Positions 1 to 8,399 of a DNA stretch of 64,000 bases are shown here, piece after piece; positions within the stretch are counted from its first letter, which is position 1; each line of letters starts with the position of its first letter. Position numbers and translations under genes: made by a program. The notes under the pieces were generated by a model. That model did not search any database. It was not told the DNA's origin and saw only the letters and a list, made by a program, of their open reading frames with translations. This DNA comes from Chitinophaga fulva (GTDB taxonomy: Bacteria > Bacteroidota > Bacteroidia > Chitinophagales > Chitinophagaceae): the NCBI RefSeq assembly GCF_012927205.1, contig NZ_JABBGC010000003.1, positions 868,001 to 932,000 of the forward strand, given 5' to 3'.

Positions 1-339
1 GGCGGTTATATTATCTGATAACACAGCCTGAAAATACTCCTGAACAACACCCAGCCGGATTATAGACGGTTGCTTTTTTAAGCCGGCAGCACTAAACCCC
101 TCCTCCACCTGCTCCAGCATCTCCAATGGCGCCACTACCTGCGTATAAAACAATTTACCGTAGTCTGTAGGCACAATCTTCGGCTTCCGTTCAAACAACG
201 GTTGGCCAACATGCGCCTCCAACAAAGCGAGATGCTGGCTCACATTAGGCTGTGATATAAACAAGATCTTCGATGCGGCTGTCAGCGACCCCGTTTGATA
301 AACAGCCTTAAATGTTCTGTACCATTCCAGATTTACCAT
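1..339 (-). CDS. LysR-family transcriptional regulator, N-terminal part (cut by window edge)
   Basis: Reading the minus strand from the ATG at 339 gives an open frame of 113 codons that runs off the window. It begins MVNLEWYRTFKAVYQTGSL and continues with the typical LysR winged helix-turn-helix: TAASKILFISQPNVSQHLAL as the helix pair, then LFERKPKIVPTDYGKLFY as the wing. The later part, from about residue 75, enters the linker and effector domain. LysR proteins are DNA-binding regulators whose C-terminal domain senses a small ligand. The gene is divergent from the alpha/beta hydrolase at 435, with start codons about 95 bp apart, the usual arrangement for a LysR regulator and its target. Its effector cannot be deduced. 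Family assignment is secure; the C-terminal domain is outside the window. Confidence 0.88.
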   Translation of the reverse strand, partial: MVNLEWYRTFKAVYQTGSLTAASKILFISQPNVSQHLALLEAHVGQPLFERKPKIVPTDYGKLFYTQVVAPLEMLEQVEEGFSAAGLKKQPSIIRLGVVQEYFQAVLSDNITA

Positions 340-434
340 TCCCTAAAGTTATAATTGTTTTTATGACCGCCTATAAATTAAGCTATTTTACTAAAAGATA
401 TCTACGGCGGAGATTTGCCCTAAATAATAATACA

Positions 435-1334
435 ATGGAGATTTTACCACAGGTACAGGAAGTACTGACCTACATGGAGTCAGTTAAAGTTACACATATA
501 GCAGACAGGTTACAGGCATCCAGAGAATTCTACGAAAGGCTGATACCACTTGCAGGAGAAGAGGAAGCAGTATTTGCAGTTGATAATAAAACCGTAGCAT
601 TCCCGGACCGGAAGATCAACATCAGGATTTACAGACCATCTCACCAGCAACCATTACCGGCAGTAGTATATTTTCATGGCGGCGGATTCTTTAAAGGAAG
701 CCTCGAAAGCCATGACCGTCCTTTACGGCAACTGGCCAATTTATCAGGTGCGGTGATTATTTCAGTGGATTACAGGCTTGCTCCGGAATACCCCTTTCCA
801 CATGGCCTGAACGATTGTATCGACACAACCAGGTGGGTCATTGACCATGCAGCGGAATTGGGCATCGATAGTCATCGTATAGCCGTAGCCGGGGACAGCG
901 CCGGAGGTACATTGGCTACGGCCGTAGCGGGAGCATTGCCAGGCATCATATGCCAGGTACTCATATACCCTGCCACGGACTCTTCTCTGGCAACGCCCTC
1001 CTGGTCAATATTTGCGGAAGGCCCTATTGTAACCCTTAAGAGCGGTATTGAACTGTGGAATTATTATACGGACGATAAAATCAAGGCGGCACCTATATAC
1101 AACGATGACCTGTCAGGCATGCCTGATACCTATATTATCGCAGCAGAATACGATCCGCTGCGGGATGAGATAATCAACTATGCCCACAAGCTCCGCCAGG
1201 CAAATGTGGAAGTAACAGAACAGCTGTATCCGAAAATGATACATGGTTTCTTTCAGATGGGAGGTGTAATAGATCAGGGTAAAGAGGCCATCGCAGCGAT
1301 ATCGGAGTATCTCAGGAATAAACTGGTACAATAA
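435..1334 (+). CDS. alpha/beta hydrolase, hormone-sensitive-lipase type esterase
   Basis: The frame is open from 312, but I place the start at the ATG at 435 (MEILPQVQEV) because earlier starts overlap the divergent regulator's start and encode a basic, unrelated leader. The resulting 299-residue protein has the HSL-family signature: oxyanion-hole HGGG at 81-84, nucleophile motif GDSAGG at 153-158 (Ser155), the acid in DPLRDE near 240, and His270 in IHGF. Such enzymes hydrolyse short acyl esters. No signal peptide is visible, so it is probably cytoplasmic. Its divergence from a LysR gene suggests control by that regulator. The substrate is unknown. The start is less certain than the family. 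Confidence 0.87.
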   Translation: MEILPQVQEVLTYMESVKVTHIADRLQASREFYERLIPLAGEEEAVFAVDNKTVAFPDRKINIRIYRPSHQQPLPAVVYFHGGGFFKGSLESHDRPLRQLANLSGAVIISVDYRLAPEYPFPHGLNDCIDTTRWVIDHAAELGIDSHRIAVAGDSAGGTLATAVAGALPGIICQVLIYPATDSSLATPSWSIFAEGPIVTLKSGIELWNYYTDDKIKAAPIYNDDLSGMPDTYIIAAEYDPLRDEIINYAHKLRQANVEVTEQLYPKMIHGFFQMGGVIDQGKEAIAAISEYLRNKLVQ

Positions 1335-1338
1335 AAAA

Positions 1339-1370
1339 GGCCTTCGGATGCGCATCCGAAGGCCCCTGAT
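1339..1370. terminator. bidirectional intrinsic terminator between hydrolase and gap
   Basis: A perfect 26-nt palindrome (GGCCTTCGGATGC and its complement, 1339-1364) is preceded by an A run and followed by TTTTT. It lies between the converging hydrolase and gap genes and can serve both strands. Confidence 0.85.
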
Positions 1371-1422
1371 TTTTCGCTAAACTGTCCGGCTTTACCAGCG
1401 GAGCGTTTCATCGATAATATTT

Positions 1423-2445
1423 CTATTTACTTGTCGCTGCAGCCTGATGTTGCAGTTCCGCAATGCGTACCACTAAATCAGCTAAACGGTTAGAATATCC
1501 GAATTCATTATCGTACCAGCCCACAACTTTCACTAAATCGCCTACAATCGAGGTTAATAAAGCATCGAAAGTACAGGAATAAGGATTATCAATAACATCT
1601 ACAGATACGATGGGAGCTTCTGTGTATTTCAACACGCCTTTCATCGAAGTCTGTGCCGCCTCTTTAAACCTGGCGTTAATTTCATTTACATCTTTGGGTT
1701 GTTTTTTCAGGATGCAGGTAAAATCGGTAAGGGAACCATTCAAAACCGGCACACGTATCCCCGCACCGCCCATTTTACCTTCCAAATGCGGAAATATGTT
1801 GGTGATTGCTTTTGCAGCACCTGTAGATGTGGGTATAATGGATGCTGATGCAGCACGCGCTCTACGAAGGTCTCTATGTGGCGCATCATGCAGGTTCTGG
1901 TCCCCGGTCATAGAATGGACGGTGGTAATATACCCATCCATGATTCCCCAATTATCATCTAAAACCTTTACCATAGGTGCCACATTATTAGTGGTGCACG
2001 ACGCATTGGATAATATAGGTGATGTTAGATCTATCAGATGATCGTTAACCCCTAATACCACCGTAGGAATGTCTTTATCAGGGGATGGCGCAGATATAAT
2101 AACCTGTTTGGCTCCAGCCTGCAAATGCAATCCGGCGGCGGCCCTCGTAGTAAACTTACCAGTCGATTCGATTACTAAATCGATATTCAGATCAGCCCAG
2201 GGCAACTTCAGCGGATCACGCTCATTTAAGATACGAATCGATTTCCCATCAATAATCAAAGCATCCGCAGTAGCCTCTACCTCACCTTTGTACGGTCCAT
2301 GTACAGAGTCGTAACAGTAAAGATGTGCCAATGTTGGAGTATCTGCCAGATCATTTATTGCAATGACTTCAATTCCCTTTCTTTGCAGTAACATGCGTAA
2401 ACATATTCTGCCAATACGTCCAAAACCATTAATAGCTATCCTCAT
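1423..2445 (-). CDS. gap: glyceraldehyde-3-phosphate dehydrogenase, type I
   Basis: This 340-residue protein opens with the NAD-binding INGFGRIGR motif at residues 5-13 and carries the catalytic SNASCTTN motif with Cys150. His177 in the TTVHSMTGDQ stretch is the expected general base. The length is normal for GapA. The enzyme oxidises glyceraldehyde 3-phosphate to 1,3-bisphosphoglycerate with NAD in glycolysis and runs in reverse in gluconeogenesis. It stands alone, with a terminator at its 3' side and a Bacteroidetes-type -7 element just upstream. Asp32 (IAINDLAD) after the second beta strand suggests NAD preference, by analogy with other GapA enzymes. I see no abnormality. Confidence 0.97.
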   Translation of the reverse strand: MRIAINGFGRIGRICLRMLLQRKGIEVIAINDLADTPTLAHLYCYDSVHGPYKGEVEATADALIIDGKSIRILNERDPLKLPWADLNIDLVIESTGKFTTRAAAGLHLQAGAKQVIISAPSPDKDIPTVVLGVNDHLIDLTSPILSNASCTTNNVAPMVKVLDDNWGIMDGYITTVHSMTGDQNLHDAPHRDLRRARAASASIIPTSTGAAKAITNIFPHLEGKMGGAGIRVPVLNGSLTDFTCILKKQPKDVNEINARFKEAAQTSMKGVLKYTEAPIVSVDVIDNPYSCTFDALLTSIVGDLVKVVGWYDNEFGYSNRLADLVVRIAELQHQAAATSK

Positions 2446-2465
2446 ATTTATGTAGTTATTAAGGG

Positions 2466-2473
2466 CAAAGTTA
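2466..2473 (-). promoter_or_regulatory. candidate -7 element of the gap promoter
   Basis: The minus strand reads TAACTTTG, an exact match to the Bacteroidetes TAnnTTTG -7 consensus, about 20 nt upstream of the gap start codon. No clear TTG -33 element lies at the ideal spacing, so this is a tentative call. Confidence 0.4.
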
Positions 2474-2537
2474 TTTGATAACTCCCAAATAATAAAAAAG
2501 CTGCGGGGCGCGCCGAAAAATCGTTGCTCTTTATTAT

Positions 2538-3083
2538 CTAACTTACAGGTTCATAGGTCAATTGTACCACACCCGATTTAAAAACCTGGGTCTCTGTCAG
2601 CTTTAAACCTATTCGTTCTTTTATGTCTTCAAACAATGGTTTACCGGTTCCCAAAACTACCGGGTGCACCGACACCTTATACACATCAATAAGCCCTGAT
2701 TGTATAAATGTCTTGATAAGGCTTGCGCCACCATACAACCAGATATCTTTACCGTTCTGCCGCTTTATGTCAGCCACCTGGTTAACAATATCAGCGCTGA
2801 TGAATGTAGCCTTTTCATCTTGCCGGCTCCGGCGCGAAAAGACATATTTCTTCTTTGAATGTATTCCTTGCCACATCTCCTTTTCCGCCGGATTGGTATT
2901 TTCATCCGGTTGGAAATTTCCCCAGGCGTCATAACTTACTCTCCCGTAGAATATTGTATCAATGCTTGATATAAAACTGCCAAATTCCATATCATCATCC
3001 ATAATGCACCAATCAACTTCTCCATTGGGTCCTTCAATAAACCCATCTAAAGTAACAGCCAAATTCAAAATGATTTTTTTCAT
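2538..3083 (-). CDS. dihydrofolate-reductase-like / RibD C-terminal domain protein
   Basis: This 181-residue protein begins MKKIILNLAVTLDGFIEGPNGEVDW, the start of the RibD_C/DHFR-like fold seen in YwjB- and YyaP-type proteins. LYGGASLIKTFIQSGLIDVY near residues 116-136 and HPVVLGTGKPLF are the conserved NADPH-binding and C-terminal signatures. The single domain lacks the RibD deaminase half, so it is not riboflavin-pathway RibD; in this subfamily the substrate is generally unknown. It lies 63 bp downstream of the AraC-family gene on the same strand, so the two may be co-transcribed and the regulator may control it. Confidence 0.85.
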   Translation of the reverse strand: MKKIILNLAVTLDGFIEGPNGEVDWCIMDDDMEFGSFISSIDTIFYGRVSYDAWGNFQPDENTNPAEKEMWQGIHSKKKYVFSRRSRQDEKATFISADIVNQVADIKRQNGKDIWLYGGASLIKTFIQSGLIDVYKVSVHPVVLGTGKPLFEDIKERIGLKLTETQVFKSGVVQLTYEPVS

Positions 3084-3146
3084 GCTAAAAGCTTTTCACA
3101 AAAATAAATACCAGCTCCCGTTACTTTTTGGAAGAATGCGACAAAA

Positions 3147-3875
3147 TTAAAATCGTGCAGGAGTCAGTCCTGTATACCGCTTCATCTCATTCGTCAAATG
3201 TGACTGATCATAAAATCCACCTTCAAAAGCGATATCAGATAAGCGCTTCATTGGGGCATTCATCATGGGAAGAACGGACTGAAAGCGGATGATCTTTACA
3301 TATTCCTTCGGTGTTAAACCGATATGCGTTTTAAACATCCGCTCCAATTGCCTGACGGTGGTAAAATTCCTTTTAGCCATATCACAGATGCTTACATTTC
3401 CGCTATGCATCTGAATATCCTTCAGAACAGACTGAAGTACCTGGTTGACACTTCTTTTCCTGTCTAAAAAATGGCGGTTGAGGTACGCATAGGGGTCTTT
3501 AATGATCTTCCCTATATCAAATGAGTAGGACTGGTCAAATTCAACGGTGTGATCAGTCAATTCATGTTGGGAAACATACTTATAGAAAGACGAAAACGCT
3601 GCTGGTTTTAAACACACACCTAACAGATGGGTATTCGTGTCAACAAAACTATCCTTAAAGGTAGTCATGGCGCCTACCACGTATGTTTTACCGTGCTCCA
3701 TCATAGCCAGGCCACTATCTGTTTTGCAGGATTCTCCTAAATTGATAATGATCCCGGGGCATCCGTCAGGAAATATCCGTTCCCATTGGCTGTCGTTGTC
3801 ATCGCCTTTCAGTTCCCAAAAAGAATGGATATGGTTTGTTAATGCCGGGCACGGTTTAGCTGCATGATGTTTCAT
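3147..3875 (-). CDS. AraC-family transcriptional regulator
   Basis: I start at ATG 3875 (MKHHAAKPCP); the frame extends three codons further only to a GTG. The 242-residue product has an N-terminal sensor region of the DUF6597 type (HIHSFWELKG, FPDGCPGIIINLGE, residues about 15-60). Its C-terminal AraC helix-turn-helix pair spans about 140-240, with NFTTVRQLERMFKTHIGLTPKEYVK and the conserved second motif FYDQSHLTNEMKRYTGLTPARF. Such proteins are DNA-binding activators or repressors. The downstream RibD_C gene on the same strand is the likely operon partner. The inducer is unknown. Confidence 0.9.
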   Translation of the reverse strand: MKHHAAKPCPALTNHIHSFWELKGDDNDSQWERIFPDGCPGIIINLGESCKTDSGLAMMEHGKTYVVGAMTTFKDSFVDTNTHLLGVCLKPAAFSSFYKYVSQHELTDHTVEFDQSYSFDIGKIIKDPYAYLNRHFLDRKRSVNQVLQSVLKDIQMHSGNVSICDMAKRNFTTVRQLERMFKTHIGLTPKEYVKIIRFQSVLPMMNAPMKRLSDIAFEGGFYDQSHLTNEMKRYTGLTPARF

Positions 3876-3935
3876 TACCAGCACTAAATTGGTTAGTCAT
3901 AAAGATACAAAAGAACCGGTCATATAACCTGAAAA

Positions 3936-3969
3936 CAAAAAAGCCTCCGGAATATATCCGAAAGCTTTT
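3936..3969 (-). terminator. intrinsic terminator of the 99-residue gene
   Basis: AAAAGC pairs with GCTTTT and CGGA with TCCG around an ATATA loop, with a T run on the minus strand after the hairpin. It sits immediately 3' of the gene at 3979-4278. Confidence 0.65.
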
Positions 3970-3978
3970 ATAACAACC

Positions 3979-4278
3979 TTAATACAATACAAAACTATCA
4001 TCTTGGGGAACACCTTTTTCATCTTCGTAATAGGTATATTCTCCAATTTGTTCACCTGCTACATACAGTTTCAAATATACTTCTACTGTATACGTTTCGG
4101 TTATCATCCCAGAAAAGGCAATTTTCACTCCACTATCCATTACTAATACGGATGTCCAGGGCACCCCAAGTTCTTCGCGCAAAAATTCATTTTCCTTATC
4201 ACTAATGCATGCTGAGAGGCTCTCTTTAGCCTTTGTACAAAGTGAATTTAATTTTTCCTTACTTAATTCAATTTGCAT
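3979..4278 (-). CDS. small hypothetical protein
   Basis: This is a 99-residue acidic soluble protein starting MQIELSKEKLNSLCTKAKES. I do not recognise a family. There is no signal peptide or membrane segment. The second half (VKIAFSGMITETYTVEVYLKLYV, then GEYTYYEDEKG) has the alternating pattern of beta strands. A well-formed terminator directly after the stop and an intact ATG support a real, singly transcribed gene. Two cysteines (14 and 24) are not in a metal-binding spacing. Function is unknown. Confidence 0.6.
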   Translation of the reverse strand: MQIELSKEKLNSLCTKAKESLSACISDKENEFLREELGVPWTSVLVMDSGVKIAFSGMITETYTVEVYLKLYVAGEQIGEYTYYEDEKGVPQDDSFVLY

Positions 4279-4708
4279 ACCTGGTATTTGATGAAAACTG
4301 GCCTACACGCTGTCTCCGTCTCGGATCTACGCTCAAACTTACCAATTTTGGCTGGTATATTTAAGGACCCAGTAAATTGATGTCCTTGGCAATGTCTCGC
4401 TTAAACTTTACCAGAGGGCGAGTATCGTAGTCAGTATCATAAAGCTCGGGAAAAATCCTGAATTACTACTTTTGAGGGACCAGGTTGAAAAGTTGGGGAC
4501 TGAAAAACCGTGTCCCTGCTTTCCTGTTGTGTATTTTCAAAATTTTCTAACCCTGGTTTACCCGGCTTTAACGGATATCTAATGCCTGATGAACTCCGCC
4601 TGAATATTTCCACTGCAGCCAGACCATACTATTGAATAATCTTCAGTATAGCTATCAAATGGCTTTTGCTGATAATGCTACCTTTAGCTATCATCAGTAT
4701 CATTCGTT
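4279..4708. other. 430-bp gene-poor gap with a possible coding remnant
   Basis: No complete gene is visible. On the minus strand, 4462 down to a TAA at 4361 reads about 33 coherent codons (FRIFPELYDTDYDTRPLVKF, then KRDIAKDINLLGP and stop). It has no start codon and looks like the 3' end of a decayed gene, although a chance frame is possible. The rest shows nothing I can name. Confidence 0.3.
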
Positions 4709-5476
4709 ATGGCAAAACAGATTTCTCTCATCACCTTCACCGGCAGACTCGGCAACCTGATCGGTTACAGGCGCAATGGCAAACACTTCCTGCGAAGCAT
4801 GCCTTCATGCGTCCGGCAGACGGCAGCTACCCGCAGGGCCGCTCAACAATTTGGCATCGCCAGCAAAAAAGGAGCGCTCATCCGCAGTGCTTTTTTGGGC
4901 AAGCTGGATGCTGGCTGTGATAGCGGGCATATCAACAGGCTGACCAGCGCACTCATTCCCGCCACCGGCAATAACATTAGGAGCATTACCGGCTTCAGGT
5001 TCAACCGGCATACGGGAACAGACAGGTTTCTCATCCATGCCCCCAGACTCTCCCATGATGGTATCCTGTACATTCCGCCACAAGCATTACCGGTATGCAA
5101 AGACATCAACAGCCTGGAAATAAAAGTGATCGCCGCCCGTATCCATTTTGCTACACACCAGGTAGTAGGTACGGAAAGCGCTGTACTCACAGTAAAAACC
5201 GGGGAAGATTTTAAAGGGGCAGCATGTAATGTGGAGGTACCGGGTAAAGGAACATTGATAGTTGTGCTACAGGTAAGAGGTATACAGGACCATGTTCCTT
5301 CCTGCGACACGAAATACTTCGCCGCTGATATTATTGCAGCAGAGCCGCCACCACCCCTGCCGGAGGCCCCACACAAACAGATCTGTCCGGAACTCCCTCG
5401 GTTAAAACTGCTGTCAGAAAAAATACCGGCCGCCGCTTCAGTGCATCTCCTCCTCCCCGTCATTCAGCGGGAATAA
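4709..5476 (+). CDS. conserved hypothetical protein of a Chitinophaga-type family
   Basis: This 255-residue protein starts MAKQISLITFTGRLGNLIGY, continues with a basic stretch (RRNGKHFLRSM), and then RRAAQQFGIASKKGALIR. From memory this N-terminus recurs in several copies in Chitinophaga genomes, but I cannot name a domain or function. The middle (residues 110-190) alternates hydrophobic residues like beta strands (GTLIVVLQVRG). The C-terminus has a short proline run (EPPPPLPEAP). No signal peptide or transmembrane helix is seen. A 206-codon open frame lies antisense within it; I chose the plus strand because of the recognised N-terminus and clean ATG. It stands alone beside the AT-rich region that follows. 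Confidence 0.65.
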   Translation: MAKQISLITFTGRLGNLIGYRRNGKHFLRSMPSCVRQTAATRRAAQQFGIASKKGALIRSAFLGKLDAGCDSGHINRLTSALIPATGNNIRSITGFRFNRHTGTDRFLIHAPRLSHDGILYIPPQALPVCKDINSLEIKVIAARIHFATHQVVGTESAVLTVKTGEDFKGAACNVEVPGKGTLIVVLQVRGIQDHVPSCDTKYFAADIIAAEPPPPLPEAPHKQICPELPRLKLLSEKIPAAASVHLLLPVIQRE

Positions 5477-5724
5477 GCCATCTCCTGCCTGGCAACTGTA
5501 TACTGATGATCCCTTTAAACTACATATTCCAACCTACTGCCCACAGGCTTAACCTGTTAGCCTGCCTTTACATGCATGTCCCGCATCTTCTCCATCCTGC
5601 CTGTTATATTTCATTGACACGATACATCCAAAGAACATTCCCGCATCAAGTCCACCTTTACCCCTGGTTTACTATAGGGATGCTGTATCTATCACAGCGA
5701 CATATCCATTGTACTTCTTTCATT

Positions 5725-7047
5725 TTATTTATGCATCTCTGCAATTAATTGACAGATCTTAGCATCTTCAATATTCCATTCAATTTCACTGATTTTTTCT
5801 GATGACCTGCTGAAAAGGGATTCAATAAACGAACGAAGTACAACCTCAGTTTCATTGAGAACTTTTGACGCCCACTCGGCGGCTTTTTCAGGCTTAAGTA
5901 ATTCATACTGGTTCTCTGGCTTAATGTCATGAATAGAGAAAAGCCAGACAGAGTAGTTCCTATTTTGGTAACTTCTGTTCGTATATTCTTTATTTCTAAT
6001 TAAGGAAATTGCATCGCGGATAAATTCTATTTCAGCTTCATTTGCGACACCAAAAACAGGTTGTCCGTTCTTCATTTCTAGCGGCCATATTTGTATATGC
6101 CATCTATCCTCGCTGGAAACGGATATATAAACCTCAAATACTTTCTCATTTTTCCTATATGTAAATAACCGGAGCTGCCCATCTGTTTTAGGAAAAACTT
6201 CTTTCCAACGATCTTCTATGACTTTTTCGAGATTGCCTGGTATTTGTTCATTGATTATACGGTTATACTCCTCACTGATTTTTTTTGCTATTTCAAAGGT
6301 GGATGAAGTTTCTCTAATTTTCCTATTGATATCGTCTCTCATTTCTTTATATGTTGTTTCACCTGTTAAGAGTTTCAATAAATGAATATATTGGGCAATA
6401 GTGCCTTTAAGTATCCCATCTGTATGCTCCTGGCATTTTTCCAGCCAGGATAAAATGTCTTTCTGATAGGATACACATACATAGTCTTCTTCTCGTAAAA
6501 CGCCGCCTGTACTCCATTGAGTGGCTTTCTGTCCGGTTAGTGTCAGATATAGGAGCTTAAAATTTTCAAACTCCTTTTTACCATAATTATGGTACCTTAA
6601 AAGTTGATTTCTTTGATCTGCTGCATAAATTTTATTCTCAATAATCATAGCTGATTTTGTACCCCCATCAACTATTATTAAATCAATATTGCCACCGTTT
6701 TCATAATCATCATCGATAACCCCTATTGACATCTCTTTTCTTACAATTGTTTTTTCATTTATATCAATTGGTAGCGAGATACATTCATTATTTTCATCCC
6801 GTTTAGTTGTCAATTGGGCAATAAAAAGAGAGAGGAACCTAGTGCCTTTGCCATGTGATCCATCAGGGTTCAGTAATTCTGCAATAAAGGCGCTATGCGT
6901 CCTTACTTCACGGGTACTAAGCCCCAGTATCTGGAATACATTAAAAGCGTCCCCATTTACCTTCGTTGACTCTTTATACTCGTTGAAAACTTCCTCTATC
7001 TCAGCAAATAACTTTTCAACCATTTCATAATAGTTTTTTACGTTCAA
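5725..7047 (-). CDS. PD-(D/E)XK nuclease superfamily protein (PDDEXK_4 type)
   Basis: This 440-residue protein carries a restriction-type nuclease core. AFIAELLNPDGSHGKG (residues 53-68) is the family's N-terminal signature. GGNIDLIIVDGG supplies the first acid (Asp122), IIENKIYAADQRNQLLRYHN supplies Glu137 and Lys139, and QLLRYHNY continues the QxxxY motif. The C-terminal half is predicted helical with no recognised domain. PDDEXK_4 proteins occur singly in many Bacteroidota, and a role in DNA defence is suspected rather than shown. The gene is AT-richer than chromosomal neighbours. It is the outermost gene of the tRNA-Ser-linked region, with the first terminator repeat about 135 bp upstream of its start. 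Confidence 0.8.
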   Translation of the reverse strand: MNVKNYYEMVEKLFAEIEEVFNEYKESTKVNGDAFNVFQILGLSTREVRTHSAFIAELLNPDGSHGKGTRFLSLFIAQLTTKRDENNECISLPIDINEKTIVRKEMSIGVIDDDYENGGNIDLIIVDGGTKSAMIIENKIYAADQRNQLLRYHNYGKKEFENFKLLYLTLTGQKATQWSTGGVLREEDYVCVSYQKDILSWLEKCQEHTDGILKGTIAQYIHLLKLLTGETTYKEMRDDINRKIRETSSTFEIAKKISEEYNRIINEQIPGNLEKVIEDRWKEVFPKTDGQLRLFTYRKNEKVFEVYISVSSEDRWHIQIWPLEMKNGQPVFGVANEAEIEFIRDAISLIRNKEYTNRSYQNRNYSVWLFSIHDIKPENQYELLKPEKAAEWASKVLNETEVVLRSFIESLFSRSSEKISEIEWNIEDAKICQLIAEMHK

Positions 7048-7551
7048 TATAAAAGTAATATTTCAGGATTGAATAAGATGGGAGAACTTTATACCTGTAA
7101 TGTTGTCGGCAATTTTTTTTGAACGCAACAGGAGCAATTTTGGAATTGCTACATTCCAAAACCGGGTTATTACCCAGAGGTATCGTAAATAAAGGCAAAA
7201 AGAAAGAGCCAAATGGAATACTTGATTCCATTTGGCTCTAATCGAAAAAAGCGGGGCGAAGGTTACAACTTTCGACACTTTTTGTGGAAGATTTAGGCAA
7301 AATCTGCCAATTTATCGCAAGAATTGCCAAAATCTGAGCATACTTGAGGTATAGTAAAATGTAACATGAGATAGAATTGTCCCAACAATACAGAAAATAC
7401 CTCTAAATTGGGACAATCCTCTGTTTTGCTTACTTCGTCTTTTCCTTGTTCACACTTACTATTCTTTTGGGAAAGTTCAAGATTGTGGTAATAAGGTCAG
7501 ATATAATAAATAATAATGTGTAATAGTTAAAAGAATACGAATTCATGCAAT
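7048..7551. other. 504-bp intergenic stretch carrying repeat copy 1
   Basis: The main content is the tRNA-Ser terminator repeat at 7181-7302, listed separately. A second inverted repeat (ATTGTCCCAA near 7378 and TTGGGACAAT near 7413, loop of about 25 nt) follows it. Short frames crossing the repeat are not convincing genes. Confidence 0.6.
7181..7302. repeat. tRNA-Ser terminator repeat, copy 1
   Basis: This copy holds the core TATCGTAAATAAAGGCAAAA, then a perfect 15-bp stem AGAGCCAAATGGAAT (7205-7219) with loop ACTTG and complement to 7239, then ATCGAAAAAAGCGG. The same core lies at 9351 and at 11146, where it is the terminator of tRNA-Ser. Copies 1 and 2 also share the next 50 or so bases, including GGTTACAACTTTCGACACTT, which the tRNA copy lacks. 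All three copies are in the same orientation. I read them as recombination scars or attachment-site duplicates bounding accessory units. Confidence 0.85.
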
Positions 7552-8319
7552 TTACGAAAAGAATATTTTTTTATAATGTTCGAAGTCCTTTGTAGCCTCT
7601 TTCTTCGATAGTTTCTTGTCTATAATTTCAATTTCCCTAGAAGTAATAGAACCTTTTAGCGAAGTTACTGCAGTGATAATTTGTGCTTTTCGCTCTTTAA
7701 CTTTTTCTGGTGTAAATTGTGTTGTAAGGTAACCATCCCAACCAATTTTTACGAGTTTTTGTGTCGTAAAAGCTGAAAAGCCCATTGATGGGTATTTTCT
7801 TCTTGTTTCTTCCATTGCAGCTTCTATAGTTTCACCGTTATAGATTTTGTTATAGAAATGTTCGTATCCATCTACACTATCTCGAAAACTTATTTTTTCA
7901 AATGATCCAGTCACAGAATCAAATGGGCAAGGCTTGAAAGATGCTATTAATTTCACAACATTAAGACCTTCACAACTTGAAAAGCTAGTCATTACTCTTT
8001 GTTTCGTTGCTAAATAAATATCCCTAAACCTCTCTCTTAAATCTTCCCAAGCTATAAAAGAAACATTATCCGACTTATCAAATATACCAATACCATCTTC
8101 GTTCCCATGGCAAACAAAATGAATGACATACTTTTCGTTAGTCTCAGATATTTCAGCTTGTACGTTATCAAGATGTTCAAAGACTTCTATATCTGTCTCG
8201 ACATCTTTAAAATCTACGGGAATTGCAGATGATAACCGACTGGAAAGCTCTTTTCCCGATTCTAAAGGGTCTATTGTTTTCAGTGATTGTATTATGAATA
8301 TTTTATTGATGATTGGCAT
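7552..8319 (-). CDS. CHAT/caspase-like cysteine protease
   Basis: In this 255-residue protein, residues 64-77 read YVIHFVCHGNEDGI, matching the CHAT/caspase histidine motif (HFxxHG, catalytic His71). Residues 112-118 read SFSSCEG, the cysteine motif (Cys116, compare SACxTG in CHAT). An N-terminal strand/helix (KIFIIQSLKTIDPLESGKEL) and the spacing fit a compact caspase fold. The C-terminal tail (200-255) is charged and probably helical. CHAT proteases act as regulated effectors in bacterial conflict systems, for example beside type III-E CRISPR and gasdermins. Here the gene follows a zinc-ribbon/DUF4145 gene on the same strand 80 bp upstream, and both sit between terminator repeats. Substrate unknown; the assignment is by motif only. 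Confidence 0.75.
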   Translation of the reverse strand: MPIINKIFIIQSLKTIDPLESGKELSSRLSSAIPVDFKDVETDIEVFEHLDNVQAEISETNEKYVIHFVCHGNEDGIGIFDKSDNVSFIAWEDLRERFRDIYLATKQRVMTSFSSCEGLNVVKLIASFKPCPFDSVTGSFEKISFRDSVDGYEHFYNKIYNGETIEAAMEETRRKYPSMGFSAFTTQKLVKIGWDGYLTTQFTPEKVKERKAQIITAVTSLKGSITSREIEIIDKKLSKKEATKDFEHYKKIFFS

Positions 8320-8399
8320 GAATTAGTGTTAGTTTTTTAATAAATCGATTTTTTGTACAATCAAATATATTCTTGGGTAATTATGCGACCGCTAGAAGA

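Noticed and set aside
4843..5463. 206-codon minus-strand frame inside the hypothetical gene at 4709
   Set aside because: The plus frame has a recognisable family N-terminus and clean start; the minus frame has neither.
7063..7278. GTG-started 71-codon frame beginning MSKVVTFAPLF across repeat copy 1, and a relative at 9224-9448
   Set aside because: The similarity comes only from the shared terminator repeat, and the frames diverge at once outside it; not genes.
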